Positions 6,780 through 15,292 of a stretch of 33,812 bases of DNA are shown one piece after another (the first letter of the stretch is position 1; each line of letters opens with the position of its first letter). The notes under the pieces are model-generated. The model ran no database searches. It was not told the origin of the DNA and saw nothing but the letters and a program-made list of their open reading frames with translations. The position numbers were made by a program, and so were the translations under genes. The DNA is taken from the NCBI RefSeq assembly GCF_003217255.1, contig NZ_QJTE01000011.1:1-33812 (forward strand), written 5' to 3'. This DNA is from Pseudoroseicyclus aestuarii (GTDB lineage: Bacteria > Pseudomonadota > Alphaproteobacteria > Rhodobacterales > Rhodobacteraceae).

Positions 6780-7583
6780 TCAGCCGTGGATGATCAGCTC
6801 GGCGCGCTCTGTCTGCGCCTCGCCCTTGGCAATCGTGTAGGTGGTCTGCACCGCCTCCATCTCGAAGCCGGCAAAGACCTCCCGGATCTCCGGGACATCG
6901 TTGATCGAGAGGATGAAGCGGCCCTTGAGGCCGCGCAGGGCTTCCGCGATCTTCGCGAAATCGTCCCGCGCGAAGATCGCCTTGCCGTAGTCGTCCTCGC
7001 CGCCCCAGTACGGCGGGTCGAGGTAGAACAGCGCCCCTTCGCCGTCATAGCGCTCCAGCAGCTCGGCCCAGGGCAGGCATTCGATCAGCACACCCGACAG
7101 CCGGGCATGGACGTCCTCGAGCATCGGTTCGAGCGTCGTCAGGTTGAACCGTGCAGGCTGTTCGCGGGCGATGCCGAAGGACCGGCCCGTCGCCTTCCCG
7201 CCGAAGGCGGTGCGCTGCAGGTAGAGGAATCGCGCGGCCCGCTCGAGGTCCGTGAGCGTCGTCGGATCGACCCGCGTCAGCCGTTCGAACTCCGCCCGTG
7301 TCGTGAGCTGGAACCGCAGCACCTCGAGGAACTGCGGATAGTGCCGCTGCAGGATGCGGAACAGCGTAGCGATATCGCGGCTGATGTCGTTGATGACCTC
7401 CGCCCGCGGCCGGGACCGACGGCGCAGGAAGATGCCGCCCATGCCGATGAACGGCTCGGCGTATAGGGTGTGCGGGATCTGGTCGATCATCGAGACCAGG
7501 CGGCGCGCCAGGTTGCGCTTTCCGCCCAACCAGGGAGCCACCGGCTCGACCGTCGAACACAGCGTGAACATATCGGTTTGCAT
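6780..7583 (-). CDS. DNA adenine N6-methyltransferase (Dam, D12 class)
   Basis: This enzyme transfers a methyl group from S-adenosylmethionine to adenine in DNA. The D12-class layout is clear: PWLGGKRNLARRL near the N-terminus, the cofactor motif EPFIGMGGIFL, NDISRDI, and the catalytic DPPY in ALFYLDPPYWGG, then a C-terminal target region. Length (about 267 aa) is normal. The start is uncertain: ATG at 7583 or 7571, or a GTG at 7619; none has an ideally spaced ribosome-binding site. It sits in the lysis region of the late operon. It probably marks phage DNA against host restriction or affects host methylation-dependent control; the target sequence cannot be read from the protein. Confidence 0.9.
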   Translation of the reverse strand: MQTDMFTLCSTVEPVAPWLGGKRNLARRLVSMIDQIPHTLYAEPFIGMGGIFLRRRSRPRAEVINDISRDIATLFRILQRHYPQFLEVLRFQLTTRAEFERLTRVDPTTLTDLERAARFLYLQRTAFGGKATGRSFGIAREQPARFNLTTLEPMLEDVHARLSGVLIECLPWAELLERYDGEGALFYLDPPYWGGEDDYGKAIFARDDFAKIAEALRGLKGRFILSINDVPEIREVFAGFEMEAVQTTYTIAKGEAQTERAELIIHG

Positions 7584-7686
7584 GTCGGGTAGAATCGCTC
7601 CAATTGAGCCGCTCCTCACGTGGGGAAGGGGGCGGCCTGAAGCTATGCGAGGTCGGCGGGGTCGCAGTCACACGATGGCCCCGTGT

Positions 7687-7719
7687 CGAAGGGTTGCAGC
7701 CCTTCGGCCCCCCGAAGGG
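7687..7719 (-). promoter_or_regulatory. Mutually exclusive hairpins upstream of dam
   Basis: Three copies of the same arm lie in 33 bases: CGAAGGG (7687-7693), CCCTTCGG (7700-7707) and CCGAAGGG (7712-7719). The middle arm can pair with either neighbour (loops of 6 or 4 bases), so only one hairpin can form at a time. There is no T-run on either side. It lies between the membrane-protein gene and dam and could act as an attenuator, an RNA-processing site or a translational switch. Confidence 0.45.
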
Positions 7720-7736
7720 GGATGCCTGCCGAGCGG

Positions 7737-8165
7737 CTACCGCTTGGGGCGCGGCGCTTTGAGGGTTTCGGCCATGGTCTTGGCAAGCTGCGGGTCCGGG
7801 CTCTGCACCGCCCGGGCGAGCGCCTGCACCTTGGCCTCCGCATTGGCAGCGCGGTGGCGCCAGCTCGGGCTGTCATAGAGGCCCGGGTGATCAGGATCGT
7901 CCTTGCCGAGCCGGTGATTGCGGATCGCGAGGCCGACCAGGAACAGCGCCAGCCCGCCCTTCGAGACGACGATCATCGCCTCGGAGGCGCCGGAGAAGTT
8001 GCGACCGAACATAGTGACCAGGATCGACATGCCGATCACGCCGAGCGTGGCGGCGATGAACTTGCCCGGCGGCGTCGAGACCGCGAACTGGTGGGCCGTC
8101 CACCAGCACAGGACGATGGCGAGGACCGAGGTGACGTTGTGCAGGATCAGGATCGTGCCGGTCAT
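7737..8165 (-). CDS. Phage membrane protein, possible holin or antiholin
   Basis: A 142-aa protein with three predicted membrane segments, about residues 4-22, 36-53 and 66-83. A soluble, charged C-terminal tail follows (KVQALARAVQSPDPQLAKTM and a basic end). It starts next to the stop of the LydA-like holin gene in the lysis cluster. Class I holins have three segments, so it may be the holin proper, or a membrane partner. No named family recognised. Confidence 0.5.
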   Translation of the reverse strand: MTGTILILHNVTSVLAIVLCWWTAHQFAVSTPPGKFIAATLGVIGMSILVTMFGRNFSGASEAMIVVSKGGLALFLVGLAIRNHRLGKDDPDHPGLYDSPSWRHRAANAEAKVQALARAVQSPDPQLAKTMAETLKAPRPKR

Positions 8166-8477
8166 TCATTTACCCTCCAGAGGAAGCACACGGTTGCGCA
8201 GGGCCCGAACGGCGGTGATGCCGCCTTCGCCCATCAGGAACCCGCCGGCGAGGTAGGCATAGACGCCGGCGCCGGTGGTGGCGTCGATGACATGGCCCAG
8301 CACGCCGCCGAGGAAGATCGCCGAGACGGCGCCGGCCGACCCCTCCACGGCCCGGCGCTTCCAATGCGCCTCGGCCGCGAAGACCGAGCGCACGAAGGCG
8401 CCGCCGGCGCCGGAGATGATCAGGGCGATCATGTTGTCCGGCAGTCGGCTCAGCAGGCCGGCAATCCAATCGTTCAT
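8166..8477 (-). CDS. LydA-like phage holin
   Basis: A 103-aa protein with hydrophobic stretches around MIALIISGAGGAFVRSVF, the middle (SAIFLGGVLGHVIDA) and VYAYLAGGFLMGEGGI, and a basic C-terminus. The layout and the GGAFVR motif resemble the LydA/phage_holin_3 type, whose members assemble holes in the inner membrane and time lysis. GGAGG lies 8 bases before the ATG, which overlaps the DUF1353 stop (TGATG). Assignment rests on topology and neighbourhood. Confidence 0.6.
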   Translation of the reverse strand: MNDWIAGLLSRLPDNMIALIISGAGGAFVRSVFAAEAHWKRRAVEGSAGAVSAIFLGGVLGHVIDATTGAGVYAYLAGGFLMGEGGITAVRALRNRVLPLEGK

Positions 8478-8824
8478 CAGCTCCACCTCCAAAGGCTGAC
8501 GGCCAGCCACATCGCCAGCCGGCGCAGGCGCCCTACCCCGTCCGCGGCCAGCGCCTCGTTGAATACTGCTGCCGCGGTGACCCGGGCCCAGCCGTCCTCG
8601 AGGAGCCAGTCGTGCAGCGCCGCGGCCTTGAGGTAGCGGGCATCGCGCGGGCTCACGATCCAGCGCAGGCCGCGCGGCACCGACACGTCGAAGACGAAGC
8701 CCGGCGGCACAGTCACAGCCGGCCCACCCTCGCGGCCGATCTCCCAGCGCAGTGGCACGGTGACGCGGTAGCGCAGCCCTTCGGCGAGCTCGTACCAGGC
8801 GGCGGCGGCGGTGTAGGCGCTCAT
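8477..8824 (-). CDS. DUF1353 family phage protein
   Basis: A 115-aa protein with the DUF1353 pattern: a strand-rich N-terminus, then GFVFDVSVPRGLRWIVSP and YLKAAALHDWLLEDG. Members occur next to tail-tip and lysis genes in many phages; their role is not established. Start and stop overlap both neighbours (ATGA-type and TGATG junctions). Confidence 0.75.
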   Translation of the reverse strand: MSAYTAAAAWYELAEGLRYRVTVPLRWEIGREGGPAVTVPPGFVFDVSVPRGLRWIVSPRDARYLKAAALHDWLLEDGWARVTAAAVFNEALAADGVGRLRRLAMWLAVSLWRWS

Positions 8825-9162
8825 CAGAAGGCCCCCGCGAGCGCGACCACCTCGGCCGAGGGGGCGGGCCAGTGCGCGTCATCGCTGGGGTCGCGATTGT
8901 CGCCCGGCTCTTTCATGGCCTCGGCAACACCGCGCATGGCGGTAATCCAGGCGAGGCCGGCCTTGTAGACGATGACCTGCGAGGCCGTCAGAAGGTCGCC
9001 GGCCGCAGCGCCGGCCAGGTTCAGCTGTGCGGCTTCATCGACCACGGCGACGATGCGGCGGCGGCACTCGTCGTTCACGATGACCCGGCGTCCTTCCTGC
9101 CGCGCGACGGCAGCGCGCGCTTCCGCAGCGGCGACGCGCGCTGCATCCCGTTCAACCCTCAT
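8824..9162 (-). CDS. Hypothetical phage protein, possibly tail-fibre associated
   Basis: A 112-aa, mainly helical protein. An Ala/Arg-rich N-terminus is followed by DECRRRIVAVVDEAAQLNLA and ASQVIVYKAGLAWITAMRG, ending in a Pro/Asp-rich tail. The layout resembles short chaperone-like proteins encoded after tail fibres, but no named family is secure. It overlaps the upstream gene by 11 bases and the downstream one by one base. Confidence 0.5.
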   Translation of the reverse strand: MRVERDAARVAAAEARAAVARQEGRRVIVNDECRRRIVAVVDEAAQLNLAGAAAGDLLTASQVIVYKAGLAWITAMRGVAEAMKEPGDNRDPSDDAHWPAPSAEVVALAGAF

Positions 9163-9556
9163 GGCTGACCCCCCACGATCTGGCGATATACTCCCGCGGC
9201 CCTATCAGCGTGACGCGGTAGCGCGCAGGCTCTGTGATCTCGAGCAAGATTGAGCCGCCCGCATCGGCGACGAACCAGCCGATCTGGTAGGCTGCGCTCA
9301 GGTCGTCGACCTCTGCGGCGGCACCGGCCGGCAGGCCCTCCCAGTGCAATACCAGGGCACCGTCGTCGGCCTCGCCCTGGATCGGGTCCGCAAAGGTCGG
9401 GCGGCGCTCCCAAACGCCGCCGGGGCGCCACCAGGCGTCGATCTCCAGCGGCTCCGCCTCGGGCGGTGCAGGCTCCCAGCCCTCGGGCGGCACAGGGCCG
9501 ATCCCCGACTGGGCGATATGCTCGCCATCCATGACGACATAGGCGATCCGTTCCAT
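9152..9556 (-). CDS. Hypothetical tail-tip-linked protein
   Basis: A 134-aa protein coded right after the J-like gene, whose stop its ATG overlaps (TGATG). A GAGG site lies 6 bases upstream. The N-terminus (YVVMDGEHIAQSGIG...PPEGWE) has the look of short proteins that follow host-specificity proteins. The C-terminal half is strand-rich (GSILLEITEPARYRVTLIGP), as in small beta-sandwich domains. Function unknown, perhaps fibre assembly or accessory binding. Confidence 0.55.
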   Translation of the reverse strand: MERIAYVVMDGEHIAQSGIGPVPPEGWEPAPPEAEPLEIDAWWRPGGVWERRPTFADPIQGEADDGALVLHWEGLPAGAAAEVDDLSAAYQIGWFVADAGGSILLEITEPARYRVTLIGPREYIARSWGVSHEG

Positions 9557-12500
9557 CACACCCTCACCGAACTGATGGTCAGCCGTATGTTCCGAAACTG
9601 GAAAACGTTGCCGGGGTAGGACGTGCTGGCGTTGTTCGGGTGCTGCGCGACGATCCGGAACTGCCAGCCGTCCAGCGGCTCCCCTATCACCTCCACGCAC
9701 CCGGCTTTCGTCCAAAGAGAGGAGGGAGATTCACGCCGTATATCGACCCAATTGCTCCAGTCAGCACCCGGGCGGCGGCGGCGGTACTGCACCAGCTCAT
9801 CAGGGGAGATCGGATAGTCCTCTCGCGACTCGTACAGGATCTGCGCCGTGTAGACGTACCCATCGTCCGTGGGTCCGTACACTTGGCTCGTCCAGATGGT
9901 CGCCGCCCCTTCTCCCGTCGAAGTGATCACGGTCGGGTGGGTCTCGCCCAGATAGTCCGACACGGCGCCCTGCGTCATGGAGTTGCGAACGATCAGCTTG
10001 TTGAACTCGGCGTTGCCGCCGGCACCGATGCGCCAGCCCCGCACTCCCGAGAGGAAGTTGCTCGACTTCAGCTCGCCGCCGAAGACGGCGAGACCAGCGA
10101 CGTTCATGCTCAGCACGTCGAATAGCTCGGCCGTCAGCGTTCCCGCGACGAGCAGCTCGCCGCCGGTCATCCGGCGCAGCTCCATCTCGTCGAGCCAGGC
10201 GGCGCCGGAGGTGCCGTCAGCCCAGAAGGCCACCTGCAGCTTGGAAACGCCCGCCGGGATGATCAGCTCGAACTCGCGCCGGAACCAGGTTGCCTTCGGG
10301 CCATTGCCGAAGACCACCTCCGCGATCAGGTTGCCATTCTGATCGCCGAAGCGGACCTTCGTGTTGGCCCCACCGTCGAAGTTGGACGACAGCCGCGCCC
10401 AGAAGACCAGGCGGAACCGGTTGCCGGGGCTGCAGGTGATATGCGCGGCCGGGTACAGGCGCGCACCGCCCAGCATCTTCAGCGAGTGGGTGCCGTTGTG
10501 CACGAAGTCCGCGGCCCAGAAGGCGCGGTCATTGCCCGCCAGGTCGAAGGGGATCGCGTCGATCTCCTCGAAGTCGCAGCCGGCGAGGTAGTTGGTCTGA
10601 TCGGTGATGACCATCTGCCGCGAGTAGACCGTGCCGCCGAGCAGGATGTCCCCCGCCGACAGCTTCGCAACCGAGTAGGATTTGCCGTTCGGGTCGTGGG
10701 CCGTCATCAGGTCCAGAAGGGACACCTCGCCCCCCGACTGCGCCCTGAACATCACCCCGGCCTTCAGGGCGCCGTCGATGTCCGCGATGGCTGTCTCGGT
10801 CGTGGAGACCCGGTTGCGCACACCGTCGACAGTGCCGTTGATCTCGCGCTTCAGGCCAGCAAGCGCAAGTTCGCTGTTCTGCGTAGTGATGTACTCTTCG
10901 GAGATATTGGCGGCGAGGCCCCCGACCTTGTCGTCGATCTCCGTGCCGAGGTCCCTGCGGATGGCGCTCAGCGCCCCCTCGGTGTCCACCTTCGTGAGGT
11001 AGCTTTCCTGCAGGTGAGCCGTGAACGTCTCATTCACCAGCCCGTTCCCCACCTCCTCGTCGGTCACTGTGAAGACGGAGACCCGGTGCAGCGCGATGCC
11101 AGAATCCAGCACCTCCTCTCCGAAGGCCGAAGAGCCGTTCCGCACCGACACCCGGTTTCGGATGAAGGTGCCGGTGATGCCCTTGGGCTTCTTGAAGACC
11201 GCGCTGTAGAAGTAGCGCGCCCCCTTCCGCTGCGCCTTGGAGAGGAAGCTGATCGAGGGCGCGAAGTCGCCGTCGGTGGTGGTCCATATGACCGTGACGC
11301 CGCTGCCGTGGCGGTTGCCGCTGACGAGGCTGAAGTCGATCTCGACGCGGATGTAGTCGAGGTCCGAGGGACCGATCCAGTCGTCGCTGTCGCTGTCGTA
11401 GAAGATCGCGCTGTAGCTGCCGCCCGCGCTGCGCGTCGTCAGGGTCTGACCGATCGGATAGACCGCATTCGCAGCGGCGGTCACCTGCCCGGCGACGTCG
11501 GTGTAGACCTGGTACGTGCCCGCCTGCATGAACTGCGACCGCAGCAGCGTATCGCCCCGCGCCGCCGTGCTGACGGATTGCTCGGATCGGTTATAGGCGA
11601 CGATCGCCTGCGAGTTGGCGCTCTCGGCTTCCTGCCGGGCCGCCGCTGCCGCTGCGAGCGCGGCCTCCATGCCGTCGTCGAGATCGTCCCGCAGCGTCTC
11701 GTATTGCGCCTGCGCCTCGACAGCGCCCGCCGCCCCGAGGTCGATCTTCTCCCGGATCGTGGTCGCGAGGTCGCGCTCTTCCAGGAACACGGCGGCGGTG
11801 CGCACCGAGATCCAGCCGGACCAGGCAACTGCCCGCTTAGCCGCGCCAACCTGCACCAGGTATTCGGTATCGGGCAGCAGGCCGTCGATCAGGGTCTGGC
11901 CGGCGCCGACCACATCGGTCGAACCGTTGTCGATGATCTGGTCCGGCGCGACGCGCCAGCGGTACTGCACCGACTTGATCCCCGGCTGCGGCACGCTCCA
12001 CCGGATGCGGATGCCGGGGCGCCGGTTACGCCCCGCCTGATCCTTGATGGTCACGGCATCGACGACGAGCCCCGGCAGCACCACCGGCGCGGTACGGCGC
12101 ACCTCCGAGGAGGGCGGCGCCGCCGGCTTCAGCGTGATGTTCGGATCGTAGTCCGCGGGATCGACCTCCCGCAGCGCCAGCGTCACGCACAGCGTCTGCG
12201 GATCATGGGCCACCTCGGCGATCTCGAAGAGCTTGGCGCCATAGAGGTTGCGCGCGCTGCTCCAGGTGATCGTGTCGAGCGGCACAAGGTAGCCGAACTC
12301 GGGCGGCAGCGTGATCGTGTGACGGCGCTGGCGGCGGGCGTCCTTGAGCCACATGGCCATGAGGCGCTGCACCTGGTCCGGGTACGGGCAAGCGCCCAGG
12401 TCGAGACTGCCGACCAGCCGCGGCCCGTCCTCCGCCTCGGCCTCGAGGTCAAAGCGCGGCGGCGCCTCGCTGGCGTTCCACTGCTGCGCGGGATCGGGGA

Positions 12501-13668
12501 AGGTTGCGCGGACAGCGTTGACGGTCTCGGCCATGCCGCGGAAGGGATCGAGGTCCTGCGGCTTGCTGCGCAGGATGTCCTCGTCGGTGATCGAGGCGAC
12601 GGGAAGGCCCGGCTCGCCAACCCGGATGATCCAGGACCCGCCGACCTCGGCCACCTCGGCCGCGCAGGTCGTCGACAGCTCGGCGATCACATCGAGGGGC
12701 GTCTCGCCGCCATCCTCGGGCGTGGCCATGTGGACCTCGTAGCCGGCCCGGTAGCGCGGGGCGCCGTCAACGACCTGGTCGCAGGCATCCATCGCAGCAT
12801 GCCAGACCTCGGCCGGCAGATCGGCTTCGGGCACCCCAAGGCCATAGGTGCCCCCGCCCGGCAGGGCGATGCCGCGCAGCAGGTTCCAGATCATCACCGC
12901 CGGGTTGCGGGTAAAGGCCACGGTGCCGGTGCGCGGATCGTAAAGCGGGATGCCGTCGATCTCGAAGAGCGGCTCCGGCTGACCCGCCCAGAGATCATCG
13001 TCCACCTCGTAGGCGAGGATGGCATACGGGATGTTCCGGCCGATCATGTCGGCGGTCCAGGGCCGCTCCTTGTGGGTCTTGAAGCGGTCGACGAGCACCG
13101 GCGAGGCGGCGGTCTGCGTGCCGCGGTAGAACCAGACGCGCAACTCGGGAAGGTCGAAACTCGTCAGAATGTTGTTCTTGCCAGCATATTCGGGGCGGCT
13201 GTCAAGGTCCGGCTGGGCACCCTCGCCCGAAGTCAGGTCGCCGAGCAGAGTGTCGCCTGGGGTGAAGCTGTCGCCGTTGACCCAGACCCGGCGAAGCGCC
13301 GTCACCGGCAGGTCGCCGACGTCGTAGACGGCGTAGCGGTAGGCGTTGTCGAGCTTGTCAGCATGGCCGGTCGCATAGAACGGCGCCACCAGATTGCCCC
13401 GTGTGGCGTAGGTGCCGAGGATGAAGGACTGCGGCGTCGTGCCGCCCTTCGTCGAGACCTGCGTCCGGATGCCCGGGGCCGAGGTGCTGTTCGCCGCCTT
13501 CCGCTGCAGGGCATTGCCAAGCATCGACATGCCGATGCCGACCCCCACCTGAACCGCAGCGGCGGCGAAGCCCGTGAGGCTGAAGGCGGTGATGATCGCC
13601 GAGGCCGGATCGGCCGCGGCCGGCGCCGGGCTCAGCAGCAGGGCCAGCAGGATCAGGACGAAGGTCAT
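9556..13668 (-). CDS. Phage tail tip / host-specificity protein (J-like)
   Basis: A 1370-aa tail-tip protein that would recognise the host surface. It begins with a hydrophobic segment (MTFVLILLALLLSPAPAAA) and a second Gly/Ala-rich one, common in alphaproteobacterial J homologues. Residues about 80-480 match the tip-attachment core (RNIPYAILAYEVDD, GGGTYGLGV, DITW-like). A fibronectin-III-like domain follows at about 530-625 (IRIRWSVPQPG...YRWRV...LLPDTEYLVQVGA), then an Ala-rich coiled coil at about 640-690. At about 1020-1165 a jelly-roll carbohydrate-binding module is likely (NYLAGCDFEE...RFRLVFWARLS...AWLDEMELRRM). The C-terminal 200 residues are strand-rich and probably contact the receptor. 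It overlaps the upstream peptidase gene by ATGA. Confidence 0.9.
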   Translation of the reverse strand: MTFVLILLALLLSPAPAAADPASAIITAFSLTGFAAAAVQVGVGIGMSMLGNALQRKAANSTSAPGIRTQVSTKGGTTPQSFILGTYATRGNLVAPFYATGHADKLDNAYRYAVYDVGDLPVTALRRVWVNGDSFTPGDTLLGDLTSGEGAQPDLDSRPEYAGKNNILTSFDLPELRVWFYRGTQTAASPVLVDRFKTHKERPWTADMIGRNIPYAILAYEVDDDLWAGQPEPLFEIDGIPLYDPRTGTVAFTRNPAVMIWNLLRGIALPGGGTYGLGVPEADLPAEVWHAAMDACDQVVDGAPRYRAGYEVHMATPEDGGETPLDVIAELSTTCAAEVAEVGGSWIIRVGEPGLPVASITDEDILRSKPQDLDPFRGMAETVNAVRATFPDPAQQWNASEAPPRFDLEAEAEDGPRLVGSLDLGACPYPDQVQRLMAMWLKDARRQRRHTITLPPEFGYLVPLDTITWSSARNLYGAKLFEIAEVAHDPQTLCVTLALREVDPADYDPNITLKPAAPPSSEVRRTAPVVLPGLVVDAVTIKDQAGRNRRPGIRIRWSVPQPGIKSVQYRWRVAPDQIIDNGSTDVVGAGQTLIDGLLPDTEYLVQVGAAKRAVAWSGWISVRTAAVFLEERDLATTIREKIDLGAAGAVEAQAQYETLRDDLDDGMEAALAAAAAARQEAESANSQAIVAYNRSEQSVSTAARGDTLLRSQFMQAGTYQVYTDVAGQVTAAANAVYPIGQTLTTRSAGGSYSAIFYDSDSDDWIGPSDLDYIRVEIDFSLVSGNRHGSGVTVIWTTTDGDFAPSISFLSKAQRKGARYFYSAVFKKPKGITGTFIRNRVSVRNGSSAFGEEVLDSGIALHRVSVFTVTDEEVGNGLVNETFTAHLQESYLTKVDTEGALSAIRRDLGTEIDDKVGGLAANISEEYITTQNSELALAGLKREINGTVDGVRNRVSTTETAIADIDGALKAGVMFRAQSGGEVSLLDLMTAHDPNGKSYSVAKLSAGDILLGGTVYSRQMVITDQTNYLAGCDFEEIDAIPFDLAGNDRAFWAADFVHNGTHSLKMLGGARLYPAAHITCSPGNRFRLVFWARLSSNFDGGANTKVRFGDQNGNLIAEVVFGNGPKATWFRREFELIIPAGVSKLQVAFWADGTSGAAWLDEMELRRMTGGELLVAGTLTAELFDVLSMNVAGLAVFGGELKSSNFLSGVRGWRIGAGGNAEFNKLIVRNSMTQGAVSDYLGETHPTVITSTGEGAATIWTSQVYGPTDDGYVYTAQILYESREDYPISPDELVQYRRRRPGADWSNWVDIRRESPSSLWTKAGCVEVIGEPLDGWQFRIVAQHPNNASTSYPGNVFQFRNIRLTISSVRV

Positions 13669-14057
13669 ACGCGGAACGCTCGTGTCATGGTGGCGCGGTC
13701 GGCCATGGCAAGCCCATCGGCGCCCGGCACATAGATCAGCCGCCCCTGGACGATGCCGAGGGCGGTATTCTCGAGGACGGCCAGGTCCCCTGCCCCGGCT
13801 ACGACCGGCGCGATCTCGGGCAGCACATCGGCGAAGCGGCCGACGTGATCTTCAAAGCCCTTGGCCCGCGCCGCGCGCAGGCCTGCGGCCCGGCTGCGGT
13901 AGCCGCGGAAGCCGCGGGCAAGGTCGGTGCCTGTCATCGCCTCGATCGCCGCCGCGGCGAAGAGCGCGCAGTCCCAGCGGCCATAGGCGAAGGGCCTCTG
14001 CCGCGCGTCCTCGATCATCGCCGCAAGTCGCGGCCGCCAGTCCGTCAGCCGCTCCAT
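13665..14057 (-). CDS. DUF6950 / NlpC-P60-like tail protein
   Basis: A 130-aa protein with a Cys in RWDCALFAAAAIEAMTG, the position of the catalytic Cys in the NlpC/P60-like proteins found just before J genes (lambda K position). A second conserved region, NTALGIVQGRLIYVPGADG, contains no clear His at the expected place, so peptidase activity is uncertain. The role may be cell-wall opening during DNA entry or tail-tip assembly. ATGA and single-base overlaps couple it to both neighbours. Confidence 0.7.
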   Translation of the reverse strand: MERLTDWRPRLAAMIEDARQRPFAYGRWDCALFAAAAIEAMTGTDLARGFRGYRSRAAGLRAARAKGFEDHVGRFADVLPEIAPVVAGAGDLAVLENTALGIVQGRLIYVPGADGLAMADRATMTRAFRV

Positions 14058-14656
14058 CAGCGTTTCCCCCAGGCGTCGGAGGCCGTGTCGCCCAGGTCTC
14101 CGAACCGCCGGAAGCGATCGCCCGGATGCCGTTCCTGCTGCGACTGGTCGCTCTTCTTGCCGTTGCGCGTCAGGGTGCCCCGGCGGGCACTGGAGACGAG
14201 CCTCAGCCCCATGGAGGCATCGCCCCCGTCGATGGCCGGCGTCGAGATCGGCGAGCCATCAATCGAGACCCGTAGGTCGCGGCGGATGCCGAGCAGCACC
14301 TCGCCCTCGGGGTCATAGAGCGCGGTGTGCACCTCCGCCGTGCCGAACCGCGTATTGTAGCCGCGCAAGACCGCTTCGGCCTCGGGCGTCACCATCAGCT
14401 TGGCCTCGCTGCTGCGGATGCCGGTGCCGACCTTCGAACGAGCCTCGGGCAACGCCAGGCCGCCCTGGGCGCCGTAGTAGGTCCGGCTCTCGCCCTCGAC
14501 GACGAATGTATCGTCCTGGTCCCCGGTCCAGAAGCCGACCGAGAAGGGCGCGCCCGCCAGCGTCTTGATCTTGAGCCAGAGCAGCCGGCGCGGCGCGATG
14601 GCCTTGCGCGCGGCGAGGTGCGCCTGTGCGGCGGCGGGCCAGAAGGCGAGGGTCAT
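14057..14656 (-). CDS. Phage minor tail protein (L-like position)
   Basis: A 199-aa, strand-rich protein between two tail proteins and the peptidase-like gene. The N-terminus (LLWLKIKTLAGAPFSVGFWTG) and the central GIRRDLRVSIDGSPI match a tail protein common in Rhodobacterales siphophages and related to the DUF2163/BR0599 group. The end is rich in charged residues (SDQSQQERHPGDRFRRFGD). It probably forms part of the distal tail, as lambda L does. Confidence 0.65.
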   Translation of the reverse strand: MTLAFWPAAAQAHLAARKAIAPRRLLWLKIKTLAGAPFSVGFWTGDQDDTFVVEGESRTYYGAQGGLALPEARSKVGTGIRSSEAKLMVTPEAEAVLRGYNTRFGTAEVHTALYDPEGEVLLGIRRDLRVSIDGSPISTPAIDGGDASMGLRLVSSARRGTLTRNGKKSDQSQQERHPGDRFRRFGDLGDTASDAWGKR

Positions 14657-15288
14657 CGCAGGGTCTGCCTCCAGTCGAAGGTCACCGCGTCAGTGACGAT
14701 GGCGCGGTGCGTTGCGCGGCTGAGGCTGCCGGGCAGCATCACCGCCTTGCAGACAGGGGCGCGCAGGGCCACGGCGAGGCCCGCGGCAACGCCCGGCCGC
14801 AGGGCTGGCGTCACCTCGAACCAGCCGGTCGCGCCGCCGCCATCGGCCACCGCCGGCTCCACCAGCTGATGCAGCGCCCGCCTCGAGGGTCCGGAGCCAT
14901 AGGTGAAGGAAAGGAACCGGCCCCGGTGCAGCACGGTGCCGGCGGCGAGCCCGGAGAGGCGCAGCTCTCGCCCGCCCCGCATGGTCAGGATCTGGGCCGC
15001 CTTGTCGTCCGGGGCCGGGTCCATGTGGACCGGCGATGCCAGAAACGAGGCGCGCGCGTCCTGCAGCACCCGAAGCCGGGACAGCAGCCGCTCGGCCAGC
15101 GAATGGCGCTGCGCAACGATCGTCACTGACCCGCTCCAGAGGCGCGGGCCGATGTCGGCCCGGATGATCTCGCCGCCGCCGGTCTCGTTGGTCTCGACCG
15201 CCTCCGACAGATCGAACTGCGTCTCGATCCAGAGACCGGCCAGGTCGTCGAAGAGCGCCGGCAGATCGAGCGGGAAGGTCAGCGCCAT
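14653..15288 (-). CDS. Phage distal tail protein
   Basis: A 211-aa strand-rich protein after the tape measure gene; it starts MALTFPLDLPALFDDL and overlaps the next gene by ATGA. Position right after the tape measure fits a distal tail or lambda M-like component. No enzymatic motif is visible. Confidence 0.6.
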   Translation of the reverse strand: MALTFPLDLPALFDDLAGLWIETQFDLSEAVETNETGGGEIIRADIGPRLWSGSVTIVAQRHSLAERLLSRLRVLQDARASFLASPVHMDPAPDDKAAQILTMRGGRELRLSGLAAGTVLHRGRFLSFTYGSGPSRRALHQLVEPAVADGGGATGWFEVTPALRPGVAAGLAVALRAPVCKAVMLPGSLSRATHRAIVTDAVTFDWRQTLR

Positions 15289-15292
15289 CGGA

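Noticed and set aside
10441-13734. Very long plus-strand open frame (1097 codons) over the tail tip gene
   Set aside because: It lies antisense to the well-supported J-like gene. The product is Arg/Asp/Val-rich, as produced by the complement of GC-biased codons, and has no family features.
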